Origin: Streptomyces cinerochromogenes
GTDB lineage: Bacteria > Actinomycetota > Actinomycetes > Streptomycetales > Streptomycetaceae
Reading direction: 5' to 3'
NCBI RefSeq assembly: GCF_014648635.1
Contig: NZ_BMRM01000007.1
Span: 62,001 to 126,000 of the forward strand
DNA: 64,000 bases
A program made the translations under genes and the position numbers. The notes under the pieces were generated by a model. That model saw nothing but the letters and a program-made list of their open reading frames with translations, was not told the origin of the DNA and did no database searches. Positions 48,930-57,970 of this stretch are shown in pieces. Within the stretch, counting starts at the first letter, position 1. Each line of letters begins with the position of its first letter.

Positions 48930-50378
48930 ATGCCCGCTCCCCGCATCAAGTCCCCGCACCTGCTCGTCGCCGAATCCGGAGCCGACCGCGAGGGCCACGG
49001 CCTGAAGCGCACCATGGGCCTCTTCCAGCTCATCTGCTTCGGCGTCGGCGCCATCGTCGGCACCGGCATCTTCGTCGGCCTCTCCGACTCCGTCGCCCAG
49101 GCCGGCCCGGCCGTCGTCGTCTCCTTCGTCCTCGCCGCGATCACCTGCGTCTTCACCGCCCTCTCCTTCGCCGAGCTGGGCGGCGCGATCCCGGTCTCCG
49201 GCTCCTCGTACTCCTTCGCCTACGCCGGCCTCGGCGAGTCCACCGCCTTCCTCGTCGGCTGGTGCCTGCTGCTGGAGTACGGCATCTCCATCTCGGCCGT
49301 CGCCGTCGGCTGGAGCGAGTACGTCAACGAGCTGCTGCACAGCCTCACCGGCGTCCAGCTGCCGGCCGCCCTGTCCGCGGGCCCCGGCGACGGCGGCGTC
49401 GTCAACCTGCCCGCCGTGCTCGTCATCGCCATGGCCTCCGTGCTGCTGGTGCGCGGGGTGCGGGAGAGCGCCCGGGCCACGGCCGCCATGGCCGCCGTGA
49501 AGCTGGTGATCCTGCTCGCCTTCTGCGTCATCGGCTACAGCGCCTTCAAGGACGGCAACCTCACCCCGTTCTCCCCGGCCGGACTCGGCGGCATCGGCGC
49601 GGGCACCACCGCCGCGTTCTTCTCCTACATCGGCTTCGACGCGATCACCACCGCCGGCGAGGAGGCGAAGAACCCGCGCCGGGACATCCCGGTCGCGATC
49701 CTCGTCTGCATGGGCCTGGTCACCCTGCTGTACTGCGCGGTCGCGCTCGCCGCGATCGGCGCCATCGGCGGCGACCAGGTCGCCGGCCGCCCCGCCGCCC
49801 TGTCCTACGTCGTCAACGAGGTCACCGGCTCCGCCGTCGGCGGCGGTGTCATCGCCTTCGGCGCGGTCGTCGCCATCGCCTCGGTCGTCCTCGCGGTGAT
49901 GTACGGCCAGACGCGCATCCTGATGTCGATGTCCCGGGACGGCCTGATCCCGCGCGTCTTCGAGAAGGTCTCCCCGCGGACGTCCACGCCGGTCGCCGGC
50001 ACGCTGATCGTGGCGGTCGTCTTCGCGGTCCCGGCGGCCTTCGCCTCCCTCGACGCCGTGATGAACCTGTGCACCATCGGCACGCTCGCCATCATGGCCG
50101 TCGTCAACATCGCGGTGATCGCCCTGCGCCGCCGCGAACCGGGCCTCGCCCGCAGCTTCCGGGTGCCGCTCTACCCCGTGGCCCCGCTGCTCGGCGTCGC
50201 CTTCTGCCTGTACCTGATGTACGAGACCGGCTGGCGGACCTGGCTCCAGTTCGCCGTGTTCCTCGCGGTGGGCCTGCTGGTCTACGCCGCCTACGGCCGC
50301 CGGCACTCCACGCTCGCCACGGCCGCGCCGGACGAGGTCACACCGGCCGCCGCTGAGCGGGAACCGCAGGCAGTCTGA
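48930..50378 (+). CDS. APC-family amino-acid permease
   Basis: A 482-residue transporter with about twelve membrane helices. The first helix has the APC motif FGVGAIVGTGIFVGL; later come SFAELGGAIPVSGSSYSFAYAGLGE and FFSYIGFDAITTAGEEAKNPRRDIP, typical of the cationic amino-acid transporter branch. It lies 110 bases after the OTC gene and probably imports arginine or exchanges it for ornithine. The 3' end overlaps the convergent ATP-binding gene by 41 bases. Confidence 0.9.
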   Translation: MPAPRIKSPHLLVAESGADREGHGLKRTMGLFQLICFGVGAIVGTGIFVGLSDSVAQAGPAVVVSFVLAAITCVFTALSFAELGGAIPVSGSSYSFAYAGLGESTAFLVGWCLLLEYGISISAVAVGWSEYVNELLHSLTGVQLPAALSAGPGDGGVVNLPAVLVIAMASVLLVRGVRESARATAAMAAVKLVILLAFCVIGYSAFKDGNLTPFSPAGLGGIGAGTTAAFFSYIGFDAITTAGEEAKNPRRDIPVAILVCMGLVTLLYCAVALAAIGAIGGDQVAGRPAALSYVVNEVTGSAVGGGVIAFGAVVAIASVVLAVMYGQTRILMSMSRDGLIPRVFEKVSPRTSTPVAGTLIVAVVFAVPAAFASLDAVMNLCTIGTLAIMAVVNIAVIALRRREPGLARSFRVPLYPVAPLLGVAFCLYLMYETGWRTWLQFAVFLAVGLLVYAAYGRRHSTLATAAPDEVTPAAAEREPQAV

Positions 50379-50790
50379 ACCACACCGCCTTGCCCGACGG
50401 GGTGGGGCGGTGACCGCAGGAGGAGCTGAGGGCGCGGATCAGCAGCAGCCCGCGCCCGCCCTCCTGCCAGACGTCGGGCTCCTCGACCACCGGCCGGGTC
50501 AGATGGCCGGGCGGCGCCGGGTCCGGGTCGTGCACCTCGACCTGGCAGCCGGTCGGCGCGAGCTCCACCACCAGCTCGATCGGGCCGCGCCCGGCGGTGT
50601 GCTCCACCGCGTTGGCCACCAGTTCGGCGGTCAGCAGCTCCGCCGTGTCGCAGTCGGCCGCGTGCTCCACCTCGGTGAGCGCCGTGCGCACCAGGGCACG
50701 CGCCACGGGCACCGCCGCGGTGGTGTGCGGCAGCGCGATGCGCCAGGAGGCCGATGCGGAAGGGCGTTCGTGCAAGGCGAGTCCGTTCAT
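50338..50790 (-). CDS. RsbW-type serine kinase-like ATP-binding protein
   Basis: A 150-residue single-domain GHKL ATPase (HATPase_c_2). The N-box is TAELVANAVEHTAG, G1 appears as VHDPDPAPP, and G2 as EGGRGLLLIRALS. Streptomyces carry dozens of these anti-sigma-like or regulator-associated kinases; the partner cannot be named here. The ATG at 50790 is chosen because the in-frame extension upstream looks non-coding. Confidence 0.88.
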   Translation of the reverse strand: MNGLALHERPSASASWRIALPHTTAAVPVARALVRTALTEVEHAADCDTAELLTAELVANAVEHTAGRGPIELVVELAPTGCQVEVHDPDPAPPGHLTRPVVEEPDVWQEGGRGLLLIRALSSSCGHRPTPSGKAVWFRLPAVPAQRRPV

Positions 50791-51003
50791 GGAGCAGGCT
50801 GTCCTGCTTTCGACTGTAGGAATGGTACGGGCCCGGCCACCGCGGACCGGCGGCGGGCTTCGCCCGGGACCCCCGTCCCGGTACCGGCGGCCTACCCGGC
50901 CGGGCGCCCCGCCTCTCCTGCGCGCCCCCACTGTTACGGCGCTGTCGACAACCGGTGACCGAGTGACGGAACCCGGCCGGTCACGCCCGTCTGTCGCGCC
51001 CCC

Positions 51004-51031
51004 GTGACGGCAGTCACAAACAAGTGATAAC
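51004..51031 (+). promoter_or_regulatory. promoter/operator motif, copy 1 (enoyl-CoA hydratase gene)
   Basis: GTGACGGCAGTCA, nine bases, then GATAACTTCG. The motif is nearly the same as the copy at 56750-56777 with identical spacing. GTGACG and GATAAC sit 16 bases apart, as -35 and -10 boxes would. Start ATG 51083 follows with an AGGAGG site. Nothing else is evident in the 292-base gap 50791-51082. Confidence 0.65.
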
Positions 51032-51082
51032 TTCGAGGGACAGTGCAACGTACGGCACCGCCGCGCTAGGAGGCCGCACGTC

Positions 51083-51910
51083 ATGAGTCCCTTCACCGGT
51101 TCCGCCACCCGCACCGCCGACTGGGAGCACCTGCGGGTCCGGATCGCCGACGGGGTGGCCACCGTCACCCTCGCCCGGCCCGAGAAACTCAACGCCCTCA
51201 CCTTCGGCGCCTACGCCGACCTGCGGGACCTGCTCGCCGAACTGTCCCGGGAGCGGGCGGTACGCGCCCTGGTGCTGGCCGGCGAGGGCCGCGGCTTCTG
51301 CTCCGGCGGCGACGTGGACGAGATCATCGGCGCCACGCTGGCCATGGACACCGCCCAGCTGCTCGACTTCAACCGGATGACCGGCCAGGTCGTCCGCGCC
51401 ATCCGGGAGTGCCCGTTCCCGGTGGTCGCCGCGGTGCACGGGGTGGCCGCCGGCGCCGGGGCCGTCCTCGCCCTCGCGGCCGACTTCCGGGTCGCGGACC
51501 CCTCGGCCCGCTTCGCCTTCCTCTTCACCCGGGTCGGCCTGTCCGGCGGCGACATGGGCGCGGCCTACCTGCTGCCCCGGGTCGTCGGCCTCGGCCACGC
51601 CACCCGCCTGCTCATGCTCGGCGACCCGGTCCGGGCCCCCGAGGCCGAGCGCATCGGCCTGGTCAGCGAGCTGGCGGAGGAGGGCCGCGCGGACGAGGCG
51701 GCCGCCGAACTGGCCCGCCGCCTGGCCGACGGCCCGGCCCTGGCCCACGCCCAGACGAAGGCGCTGCTCACGGCCGAACTGGACATGCCGCTGGCGGCCT
51801 CGGTGGAGCTGGACGCCTCCACCCAGGCCCTCCTGATGAACGGCGAGGACTACGCCGAGTTCCACGCGGCCTTCACGGAGAAGCGCCCGCCGAAGTGGCA
51901 GGGAAGGTGA
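51083..51910 (+). CDS. enoyl-CoA hydratase/isomerase family protein
   Basis: A 275-residue crotonase-fold protein with the oxyanion-hole stretches LAGEGRGFCSGGDVDEI and VHGVAAGAGAVLALAADFRVAD. It ends seven bases before the bifunctional hydroxylase gene, in the same operon. In 2-aminobenzoyl-CoA-type pathways such an enzyme hydrates or opens the non-aromatic ring CoA intermediate. The exact step is inference. Confidence 0.9.
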   Translation: MSPFTGSATRTADWEHLRVRIADGVATVTLARPEKLNALTFGAYADLRDLLAELSRERAVRALVLAGEGRGFCSGGDVDEIIGATLAMDTAQLLDFNRMTGQVVRAIRECPFPVVAAVHGVAAGAGAVLALAADFRVADPSARFAFLFTRVGLSGGDMGAAYLLPRVVGLGHATRLLMLGDPVRAPEAERIGLVSELAEEGRADEAAAELARRLADGPALAHAQTKALLTAELDMPLAASVELDASTQALLMNGEDYAEFHAAFTEKRPPKWQGR

Positions 51911-51916
51911 TTCCTC

Positions 51917-54184
51917 ATGCGCGTGGCGGTCATCGGCGGCGGCCCCGGCGGGCTCTACGCGGCAGCCCTGCTGAAACGCCTCGACCCCGGCCGTGACGTC
52001 ACCGTCTGGGAGCGCAACGCCCCCGACGAGACCTTCGGCTTCGGCGTGGTCCTCTCCGACGAGACCCTCGGCGGCATCGAACACGCCGACCCCGTCGTCC
52101 ACGAGGCGCTCCGGCAGGACTTCGTCCGCTGGGACGACATCGACGTCGTGCACCGGGGCGTACGCCACCGCTCCGGCGGGCACGGTTTCGCCGCGCTGGG
52201 CCGGCACCGGCTCCTGGCCATCCTGCACGAACGGTGCCGCGCACTCGGCGTGCGGCTCGTCTTCCGTACCGAGGCCCCCCACCCGGACGTCCTCTCCGCC
52301 GAGTACGACCTCGTCGTCGCCGCCGACGGTGTGCACAGCCCCACCCGTGAGACATACGCCCATGTGTTCCGCCCCCATGTGGCCGAACACCACTGCCGCT
52401 ACATATGGCTCGCCGCCGACTTCGCCTTCGACGCCTTCCGCTTCGAGATCGCCGAGACCGAGCACGGCGTGATGCAACTGCACGGCTACCCCTACGCGGC
52501 CGACGCCTCCACCGTGATCATCGAGATGCGCGAGGAGGTCTGGCGGGCGGCCGGACTCGACGAGCTCCCCCCGCGGGAATCCGTCGAACGCTGCGCCAAG
52601 GTCTTCGCGGAGGCCCTCCGCGGACGCCCCCTGCGCTCCGACAACAGCGCCTGGACCACCTTCCGCACGGTGGTGAACGACCGCTGGTCGCACGGCAACA
52701 CCGTCCTGCTCGGCGACGCCGCCCACACCGCCCACTTCTCCATCGGCTCCGGCACCAAGCTCGCCGTGGAGGACGCCCTCGCCCTCGCCGCCTGCCTGCG
52801 CGAACAGCCGGACGTACCGAGCGCGCTCGCGGCCTACGAGGAGGAGCGCAAACCCGTCGTCGCCTCCACCCAGCGGGCCGCCCGGGCCAGCCTGGAGTGG
52901 TTCGAGAACCTCCGGCTGTACCTGCGCCAGCCGCCCCGCCAGTTCGCCTTCAACCTGCTCACCCGCAGCCGCCGCGTCACCCACGACAACCTGCGGCTGC
53001 GCGACGCCCGCTTCACCGGGGCCGTGGAGCGCGAGTTCGGCTGCCCGCCCGGCACGCCCCCCATGTTCACGCCGTTCCGGCTGCGCGGACTGACCCTGCG
53101 CAACCGGGTCGTGGTGTCGCCGATGGACATGTACTCCGCCACCGACGGCGTCCCCGGCGACTTCCACCTCGTCCACCTGGGCGCCCGCGCCCTCGGCGGG
53201 GCGGGCCTGGTGATGACCGAGATGGTGTGCGTCAGCGAGCAGGGCCGGATCACCCCCGGCTGTGCCGGCCTCTACACCGGGCGGCAGGCCGAGGCGTGGC
53301 GGCGCGTCGCCGACTTCGTGCACCGCCAGGCCCCGGGCACCGCGATCGGCGTCCAGCTCGGGCACTCCGGCCGCAAGGGCTCCACCCGACTGATGTGGGA
53401 GGGCATGGACGAACCGCTGCCCACCGGCAACTGGCCCCTCGTCGCCGCTTCCCCGCTGCCGTACCGGCCGGGCGGCCAGACCCCGCGCGAACTCTCCCGC
53501 GCCCAGCTCACCGATATCCGCGAGCAGTTCGCGGCCGCCGCCTGGCGAGCCGCCCGGGCCGGCTTCGACCTGCTCGAACTGCACTGCGCCCACGGCTATC
53601 TGCTCTCCGGCTTCCTCTCCCCGCTCACCAACCGGCGCACCGACGCCTACGGCGGCCCGCTGGAGCGGCGGCTGCGCTTCCCGCTGGAGGTCTTCGACGC
53701 CGTACGCGGGGTGTGGCCGGCCGAGCGGCCGATGACCGTGCGGATCTCGGCCACCGACTGGACGGAGGGCGGGACGAGCGCCGAGGACGCCGTCGAGATC
53801 GCCCGGGCCTTCGCCGCGCACGGCGCCGACGCCATCGACGTCTCCACCGGGCAGGTGGTCGCCGAGGAGCGAGTGGAGTTCGGGCGGTCGTACCAGACGC
53901 CGTTCGCCGACCGGATCCGGCACGAGGTCCGCGTCCCGGTGATCGCGGTCGGTGCGATCTCCTCCTGGGACGACGTCAACTCCCTGATCCTCGCGGGCCG
54001 TACCGACCTGTGCGCGCTGGCCCGGCCCCACCTGTACGACCCGCACTGGACCCTGCACGCGGCGGCCGAGCAGGGCTACGAGGGCCCGGGCGTCACCTGG
54101 CCCGCTCCCTACCGGGCCGGCAGCCGGCCGCCGAGGACCGGCCGCACCGACGCCCCCAAGCCCCGGCTCTCCCTCGGCGGCTGA
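51917..54184 (+). CDS. bifunctional salicylyl/2-aminobenzoyl-CoA monooxygenase-reductase
   Basis: A 755-residue natural fusion. The N-terminal half is a class A flavoprotein hydroxylase (GGGPGGLYAAALLKR for FAD, the GDAAHTAHFSIGSGTKLAVEDA motif). The C-terminal half (from about 385) is an old-yellow-enzyme-type FMN reductase (TPFRLRGLTLRNRVVVSPM, HCAHGYLLSGFLSP, NRRTDAYGG, GRTDLCALARPHL). This matches 2-aminobenzoyl-CoA monooxygenase/reductase, which hydroxylates and then reduces the ring, and the protein often annotated salicylyl-CoA 5-hydroxylase. The CoA ligase and RidA nearby favour the aminobenzoate reading. Confidence 0.93.
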   Translation: MRVAVIGGGPGGLYAAALLKRLDPGRDVTVWERNAPDETFGFGVVLSDETLGGIEHADPVVHEALRQDFVRWDDIDVVHRGVRHRSGGHGFAALGRHRLLAILHERCRALGVRLVFRTEAPHPDVLSAEYDLVVAADGVHSPTRETYAHVFRPHVAEHHCRYIWLAADFAFDAFRFEIAETEHGVMQLHGYPYAADASTVIIEMREEVWRAAGLDELPPRESVERCAKVFAEALRGRPLRSDNSAWTTFRTVVNDRWSHGNTVLLGDAAHTAHFSIGSGTKLAVEDALALAACLREQPDVPSALAAYEEERKPVVASTQRAARASLEWFENLRLYLRQPPRQFAFNLLTRSRRVTHDNLRLRDARFTGAVEREFGCPPGTPPMFTPFRLRGLTLRNRVVVSPMDMYSATDGVPGDFHLVHLGARALGGAGLVMTEMVCVSEQGRITPGCAGLYTGRQAEAWRRVADFVHRQAPGTAIGVQLGHSGRKGSTRLMWEGMDEPLPTGNWPLVAASPLPYRPGGQTPRELSRAQLTDIREQFAAAAWRAARAGFDLLELHCAHGYLLSGFLSPLTNRRTDAYGGPLERRLRFPLEVFDAVRGVWPAERPMTVRISATDWTEGGTSAEDAVEIARAFAAHGADAIDVSTGQVVAEERVEFGRSYQTPFADRIRHEVRVPVIAVGAISSWDDVNSLILAGRTDLCALARPHLYDPHWTLHAAAEQGYEGPGVTWPAPYRAGSRPPRTGRTDAPKPRLSLGG

Positions 54185-54214
54185 GGCCCGCCGCCCCGGC
54201 GGCCGAGGGGCGTG

Positions 54215-55027
54215 TCACAGCCCCGCGAACCGGGCGCCCGCGTCCCGCAGCCGCTCGTGCAGCCCCCGGAAGACCTCCGCCGAGCGGACGCCGGGCCAGC
54301 CGGCGGGCAGGAGGCGGGTGGGCAGGCCGGGGTCGGTGTAGGGGAGGTGGCGCCAGGAGTCGAGGGCGAGGAGGTAGTCGTGGTAGGCCTCCTCGGGCGG
54401 GGTGTCGGTGCGCCGCTCCCAGGCGCGCAGGACCGGCGCGTGCACGTCCAGGAAGCGCTCGTGCTCCTTGGCGATCGCGGCCAGGTCCCACCAGCGGGCC
54501 ACCGCCTCGGCGGTGGCCGCGAAGCCCAGGTGCTCACCGCGGAAGAAGTCGACGTACGGGTCGAGGCGCAGCCGGCGCAGGGTGTGCTCCGTCTCCTCGT
54601 ACAGCCGGGCCGGGGCGATCCACACCCCGGGGGCCGCCGTGCCGAAGCCCAGGGCGGCCAGCCGGGAGCGCAGCACGTGCCGCTTCTGCCGCTCCGACTC
54701 GGGGACCGAGAACACCGCGAGCACCCAGCCCTCGTCGGCCACGGGCGTGCCCGCGTAGATGCGCCGGTCGCCGTCGTCCAGCAACTGGCGGGCCTCGGCG
54801 GACAGTTCGTACCCGGCGGCGCCGGACTCCGTGCGGGCCGGCAGCAGCAGGCCGCGCCGTTTGAGCCGGGACACCGAGGAACGCACGGAGGGCGCGTCCA
54901 CCCCGACCGCGGCCAGGAGCCGGATCAGCTCGGCGACGGGCACCGGGCCGGGCATGAAGCGGCCGTACGCGCCGTAGAGCGTGACGATGAGGGACCTGGG
55001 GGCGTGCTGCTCGGACACGTTGATCAT
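54215..55027 (-). CDS. PaaX-family transcriptional repressor
   Basis: A 270-residue regulator with the PaaX arrangement: an N-terminal winged helix (LYGAYGRFMPGPVPVAELIRLLAAVGVDAPSVRSSVSRLKRRGLL), a central domain (GWVLAVFSVPESERQKRHVLRSRLAALGFG) and the C-terminal PaaX domain (YHDYLLALDSWRHLPYTDPGLP). PaaX proteins sense aryl-CoA and repress aromatic degradation genes. The gene lies 15 bases downstream of the CoA ligase in the same direction, so it is probably autoregulated with it. Confidence 0.93.
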   Translation of the reverse strand: MINVSEQHAPRSLIVTLYGAYGRFMPGPVPVAELIRLLAAVGVDAPSVRSSVSRLKRRGLLLPARTESGAAGYELSAEARQLLDDGDRRIYAGTPVADEGWVLAVFSVPESERQKRHVLRSRLAALGFGTAAPGVWIAPARLYEETEHTLRRLRLDPYVDFFRGEHLGFAATAEAVARWWDLAAIAKEHERFLDVHAPVLRAWERRTDTPPEEAYHDYLLALDSWRHLPYTDPGLPTRLLPAGWPGVRSAEVFRGLHERLRDAGARFAGL

Positions 55028-55042
55028 TTTAGGTCGTCGGCA

Positions 55043-56635
55043 TCACTGCTGGTCACCTTCGGTGCGCAGCCGGAACCGCTGGAGCTTGCCGGTGGCGGTG
55101 CGGGGCAGCGCGTCGAGGAAGACGAAGGAGCGCGGGCACTTGTACGGGGCCAGCTCACGGGTGAGGAACGCACGCAGTGCCTCCGGGTCGGGACGGGCTC
55201 CGGCGCGCAGCACCGTGTAGGCCACCGCGATCTGCCCGCGGACCTCGTCGGGGCGGCCGACGACCGCCGTCTCGGCCACGTCCGGGTGGCGCAGCAGCGC
55301 CTCCTCCACCTCCGGACCGGCGATGTTGTACCCCGAGGAGATGATCATGTCGTCGGCGCGGGCCACGTAGCGGAAGTAGCCGTCGGCGTCGCGGACGTAG
55401 GTGTCGCCGGTGATGTTCCAGCCGCCCCGGACGTACTCCCGCTGCCGCGGGTCGGCGAGGTAGCGGCAGCCGACCGGGCCGCGTACGGCGAGCAGGCCGG
55501 GCTCGCCGTCGGGCACCGGCTTGCCGTCGGCGTCCTGGACACGGGCCTGCCAGCCCGGCACCGGCAGGCCCGTGCTTCCGGGCCGTGCGTGCGCGTCGGC
55601 CGCGGAGAGGAAGATGTGCAGCAGCTCGGTGGCGCCGATGCCGTTGATGATGCCGAGGCCGGTGCGGTCGTGCCAGGCCCGCCAGGTGGCCGCGGGCAGG
55701 TTCTCGCCGGCCGACACGCAGCGTCTGAGGGACGAGATGTCGTGCCCGGCCAGATCGTCCAGCATGGCGCGGTAGGCGGTGGGCGCGGTGAAGAGGACCG
55801 AGACGCGGTGCTCGGCGATGGCCGGGAGCAGCTGCCGGGGGCCCGCGTGTTCGAGGAGGAGCGTGCTGGCCCCGGCCCGCATCGGGAAGACCACCAGCCC
55901 GCCCAGGCCGAAGGTGAAGCCCAGCGGGGGACTGCCGGTGAACACATCGTCCTCATGGGGGCGCAGCACATGCCGTGAGAAGGTGTCGGCTGTCGCCAGC
56001 ACATCCCGGTGGAAGTGCATGCACCCTTTCGGGCGGCCCGTGGTGCCGGAGGTGAACGCGATCAGGGCGACGTCGTCGGACGCGGTGTCCACCGCCGCGT
56101 AGGGGCCGGCGGGGGCCGGGCGGCGCAGGAGGTCGTCGGGTGTGTCGCCGCCGTACGTGGTGATGCGCAGCCCGGGTATCGCGGCCTTCGCCAGGTCGTC
56201 CACCGCCCGGATGTCGCACAGCGCGTGCCCCACCCGGGCGATCTCGCACATGGTCGCCAGCTCGTGCGGGCGCTGCTGGGCGAGCACGGTGACCGCGACC
56301 GCTCCCGCCTTCAGCACCGCCAGCCAGCAGGCGGCGAGCCAGGGGGTGGTGGGGCCGCGCAGCAGCACCCGGTTGCCCGGGACCACGCCCAGGGAGCCGG
56401 TGAGCACGTGCGCGATCCGGTCGACCCGGGCGCGCAGTTCGCCGTACGTCCAGACGGGGCCGTCCGGGGTGCGGAACACCGGGCGGGCCGGGTCGGCGTG
56501 GCCGAGGAGCTCGGCGGCGCAGTTCATCCGGTCGGGGTACCGCAGCTCCGGCAGGTCGAACCGCAGCTCGGGCCACTCGTGGGGCGGGGGGAGATGGTCG
56601 CGCGCGAACGTGTCCACGTGGGCCGAGAGATGCAT
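55043..56635 (-). CDS. aryl-CoA ligase (2-aminobenzoate/benzoate-CoA ligase type)
   Basis: A 530-residue ANL-family AMP-forming ligase. It has the P-loop TSGTTGRPKG at 195-204, the FGATE-equivalent INGIGATELLHIF, the hinge region GYFRYVARADDMIISSGYNIAGPEVEEALL and the C-terminal catalytic Lys region PRTATGKLQRFRL. The GYNIAG/ATELLHIF pattern is that of benzoate and 2-aminobenzoate CoA ligases. It activates the aromatic acid for the monooxygenase-reductase. The promoter region is shared with the divergent acyl-CoA dehydrogenase. Confidence 0.9.
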   Translation of the reverse strand: MHLSAHVDTFARDHLPPPHEWPELRFDLPELRYPDRMNCAAELLGHADPARPVFRTPDGPVWTYGELRARVDRIAHVLTGSLGVVPGNRVLLRGPTTPWLAACWLAVLKAGAVAVTVLAQQRPHELATMCEIARVGHALCDIRAVDDLAKAAIPGLRITTYGGDTPDDLLRRPAPAGPYAAVDTASDDVALIAFTSGTTGRPKGCMHFHRDVLATADTFSRHVLRPHEDDVFTGSPPLGFTFGLGGLVVFPMRAGASTLLLEHAGPRQLLPAIAEHRVSVLFTAPTAYRAMLDDLAGHDISSLRRCVSAGENLPAATWRAWHDRTGLGIINGIGATELLHIFLSAADAHARPGSTGLPVPGWQARVQDADGKPVPDGEPGLLAVRGPVGCRYLADPRQREYVRGGWNITGDTYVRDADGYFRYVARADDMIISSGYNIAGPEVEEALLRHPDVAETAVVGRPDEVRGQIAVAYTVLRAGARPDPEALRAFLTRELAPYKCPRSFVFLDALPRTATGKLQRFRLRTEGDQQ

Positions 56636-56749
56636 GGCGGTCCGCCCCCTTGCCGTGACAGAGGTCCGGGACGTCCGGGACGGATGTCCGAACGGGCTTC
56701 CTGGTGGGCTCGCGCTCCCCCGGAGGGGGATTCCCAGCGTATCGTGTTG

Positions 56750-56777
56750 GTGACGGCAGTCAACTGTGCGCGATAAC
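56750..56777 (+). promoter_or_regulatory. promoter/operator motif, copy 2 (acyl-CoA dehydrogenase gene)
   Basis: GTGACGGCAGTCA, nine bases, then GATAACGTCG. This is the same element as at 51004-51031, here between the divergent ligase and dehydrogenase genes. It is flanked by TATCG and CGATA words. Confidence 0.65.
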
Positions 56778-56839
56778 GTCGGGCGGGTAGGAAGGCAGGG
56801 GGGCCCGCCCCGGAGGTGCCCCCGGAGGGAGGACCGGCC

Positions 56840-57970
56840 GTGTCCGCATTCTCGCTCGGACCGGAGCAGACCGCCTGGTGTGCCGAGCTGCGCGAGCTGG
56901 CCGCCGTACGCCTGCGTCCGCTCGCCGGCCGCGGCGAACCCGGCCGCGTCAACCGGCCGCTCCTCGCCGAACTGGGCCGACTGGGCCTGCTCGCCCGGCT
57001 GTTCGGCTCCGGTGCGCTGGAGCTGTGCCTGATGCGGGAGTCCCTGGCCCAGGCCTGCACCGAGGCCGAGACCGCCCTCGCCCTGCAGGGCCTGGGCGCC
57101 CACCCGGTGCACGCCCACGGCACCCCGGCGCAGCGCGAGCGCTGGCTGCCCCGGGTCGCCGACGGCAGCGCGGTCGCCGCCTTCGCGCTGAGCGAGCCCG
57201 GCGCCGGGTCGGACGCGGCGGCGCTGTCCCTGGCCGCCGAGCCCGACGGCGACGGCTGGCGGCTCACCGGCGCCAAGTGCTGGATCTCCAACGCTCCCGA
57301 GGCCGACTTCTACACTGTCTTCGCCCGCACCACCCCCGGCGCCGGCGCCCGCGGCGTGACCGCCTTCCTGGTCCCGGCCGACCGGCCCGGACTCACCGGC
57401 AGCCCGCTGGAGATGATCTCGCCGCACCCCATCGGCGCCCTCGGCTTCGACGCGGTGCCCGTCACCCCCGCCGACCTGCTCGGCGAGCCCGACCGCGGCT
57501 TCGCGGTCGCCATGGGCACCCTCAACCTCTTCCGCCCCAGCGTCGGCGCCTTCGCCGTCGGCATGGCCCAGGCCGCGCTGGACGCCACCGTCGCCCACAC
57601 CCGCGGCCGCGAGGCCTTCCACGGCAGGCTGATGGACCTCCAGGCGGTGTCCCACCAGGTCGCCGAGATGGCCCTGCGCACCGAGGCGGCCCGGCTCATG
57701 GTGTACGCGGCGGCAGCGGCCCACGACGCGGGAGCCGCCGACGTCCCCCGGCGCGCCGCGATGGCCAAGCTGCTCGCCACCGAGACCGCGCAGTACGTCG
57801 TCGACACCGCCGTCCAGCTGCACGGGGCCCGTGCCCTGTGCCGCGGCCACCTCCTCGAACACCTCTACCGCGAGGTGCGCGCGCCCCGTATCTACGAGGG
57901 CGCCAGCGAGGTCCAGCGGAGCATCATCGCCAAGGAGCTGTACGCCGCGGCCCAGAAGGAGGACCGGTGA
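56840..57970 (+). CDS. acyl-CoA dehydrogenase
   Basis: A 376-residue flavoprotein with the family signatures AFALSEPGAGSDAAAL and LHGARALCRGHLLEHLYREVRAPRIYEGASEVQRSIIAKEL. It is preceded by GGAGGGAGG and starts with GTG. It overlaps the RidA gene by GTGA and is divergent from the aryl-CoA ligase, so it probably works in beta-oxidation-like steps after ring reduction. Confidence 0.93.
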   Translation: MSAFSLGPEQTAWCAELRELAAVRLRPLAGRGEPGRVNRPLLAELGRLGLLARLFGSGALELCLMRESLAQACTEAETALALQGLGAHPVHAHGTPAQRERWLPRVADGSAVAAFALSEPGAGSDAAALSLAAEPDGDGWRLTGAKCWISNAPEADFYTVFARTTPGAGARGVTAFLVPADRPGLTGSPLEMISPHPIGALGFDAVPVTPADLLGEPDRGFAVAMGTLNLFRPSVGAFAVGMAQAALDATVAHTRGREAFHGRLMDLQAVSHQVAEMALRTEAARLMVYAAAAAHDAGAADVPRRAAMAKLLATETAQYVVDTAVQLHGARALCRGHLLEHLYREVRAPRIYEGASEVQRSIIAKELYAAAQKEDR

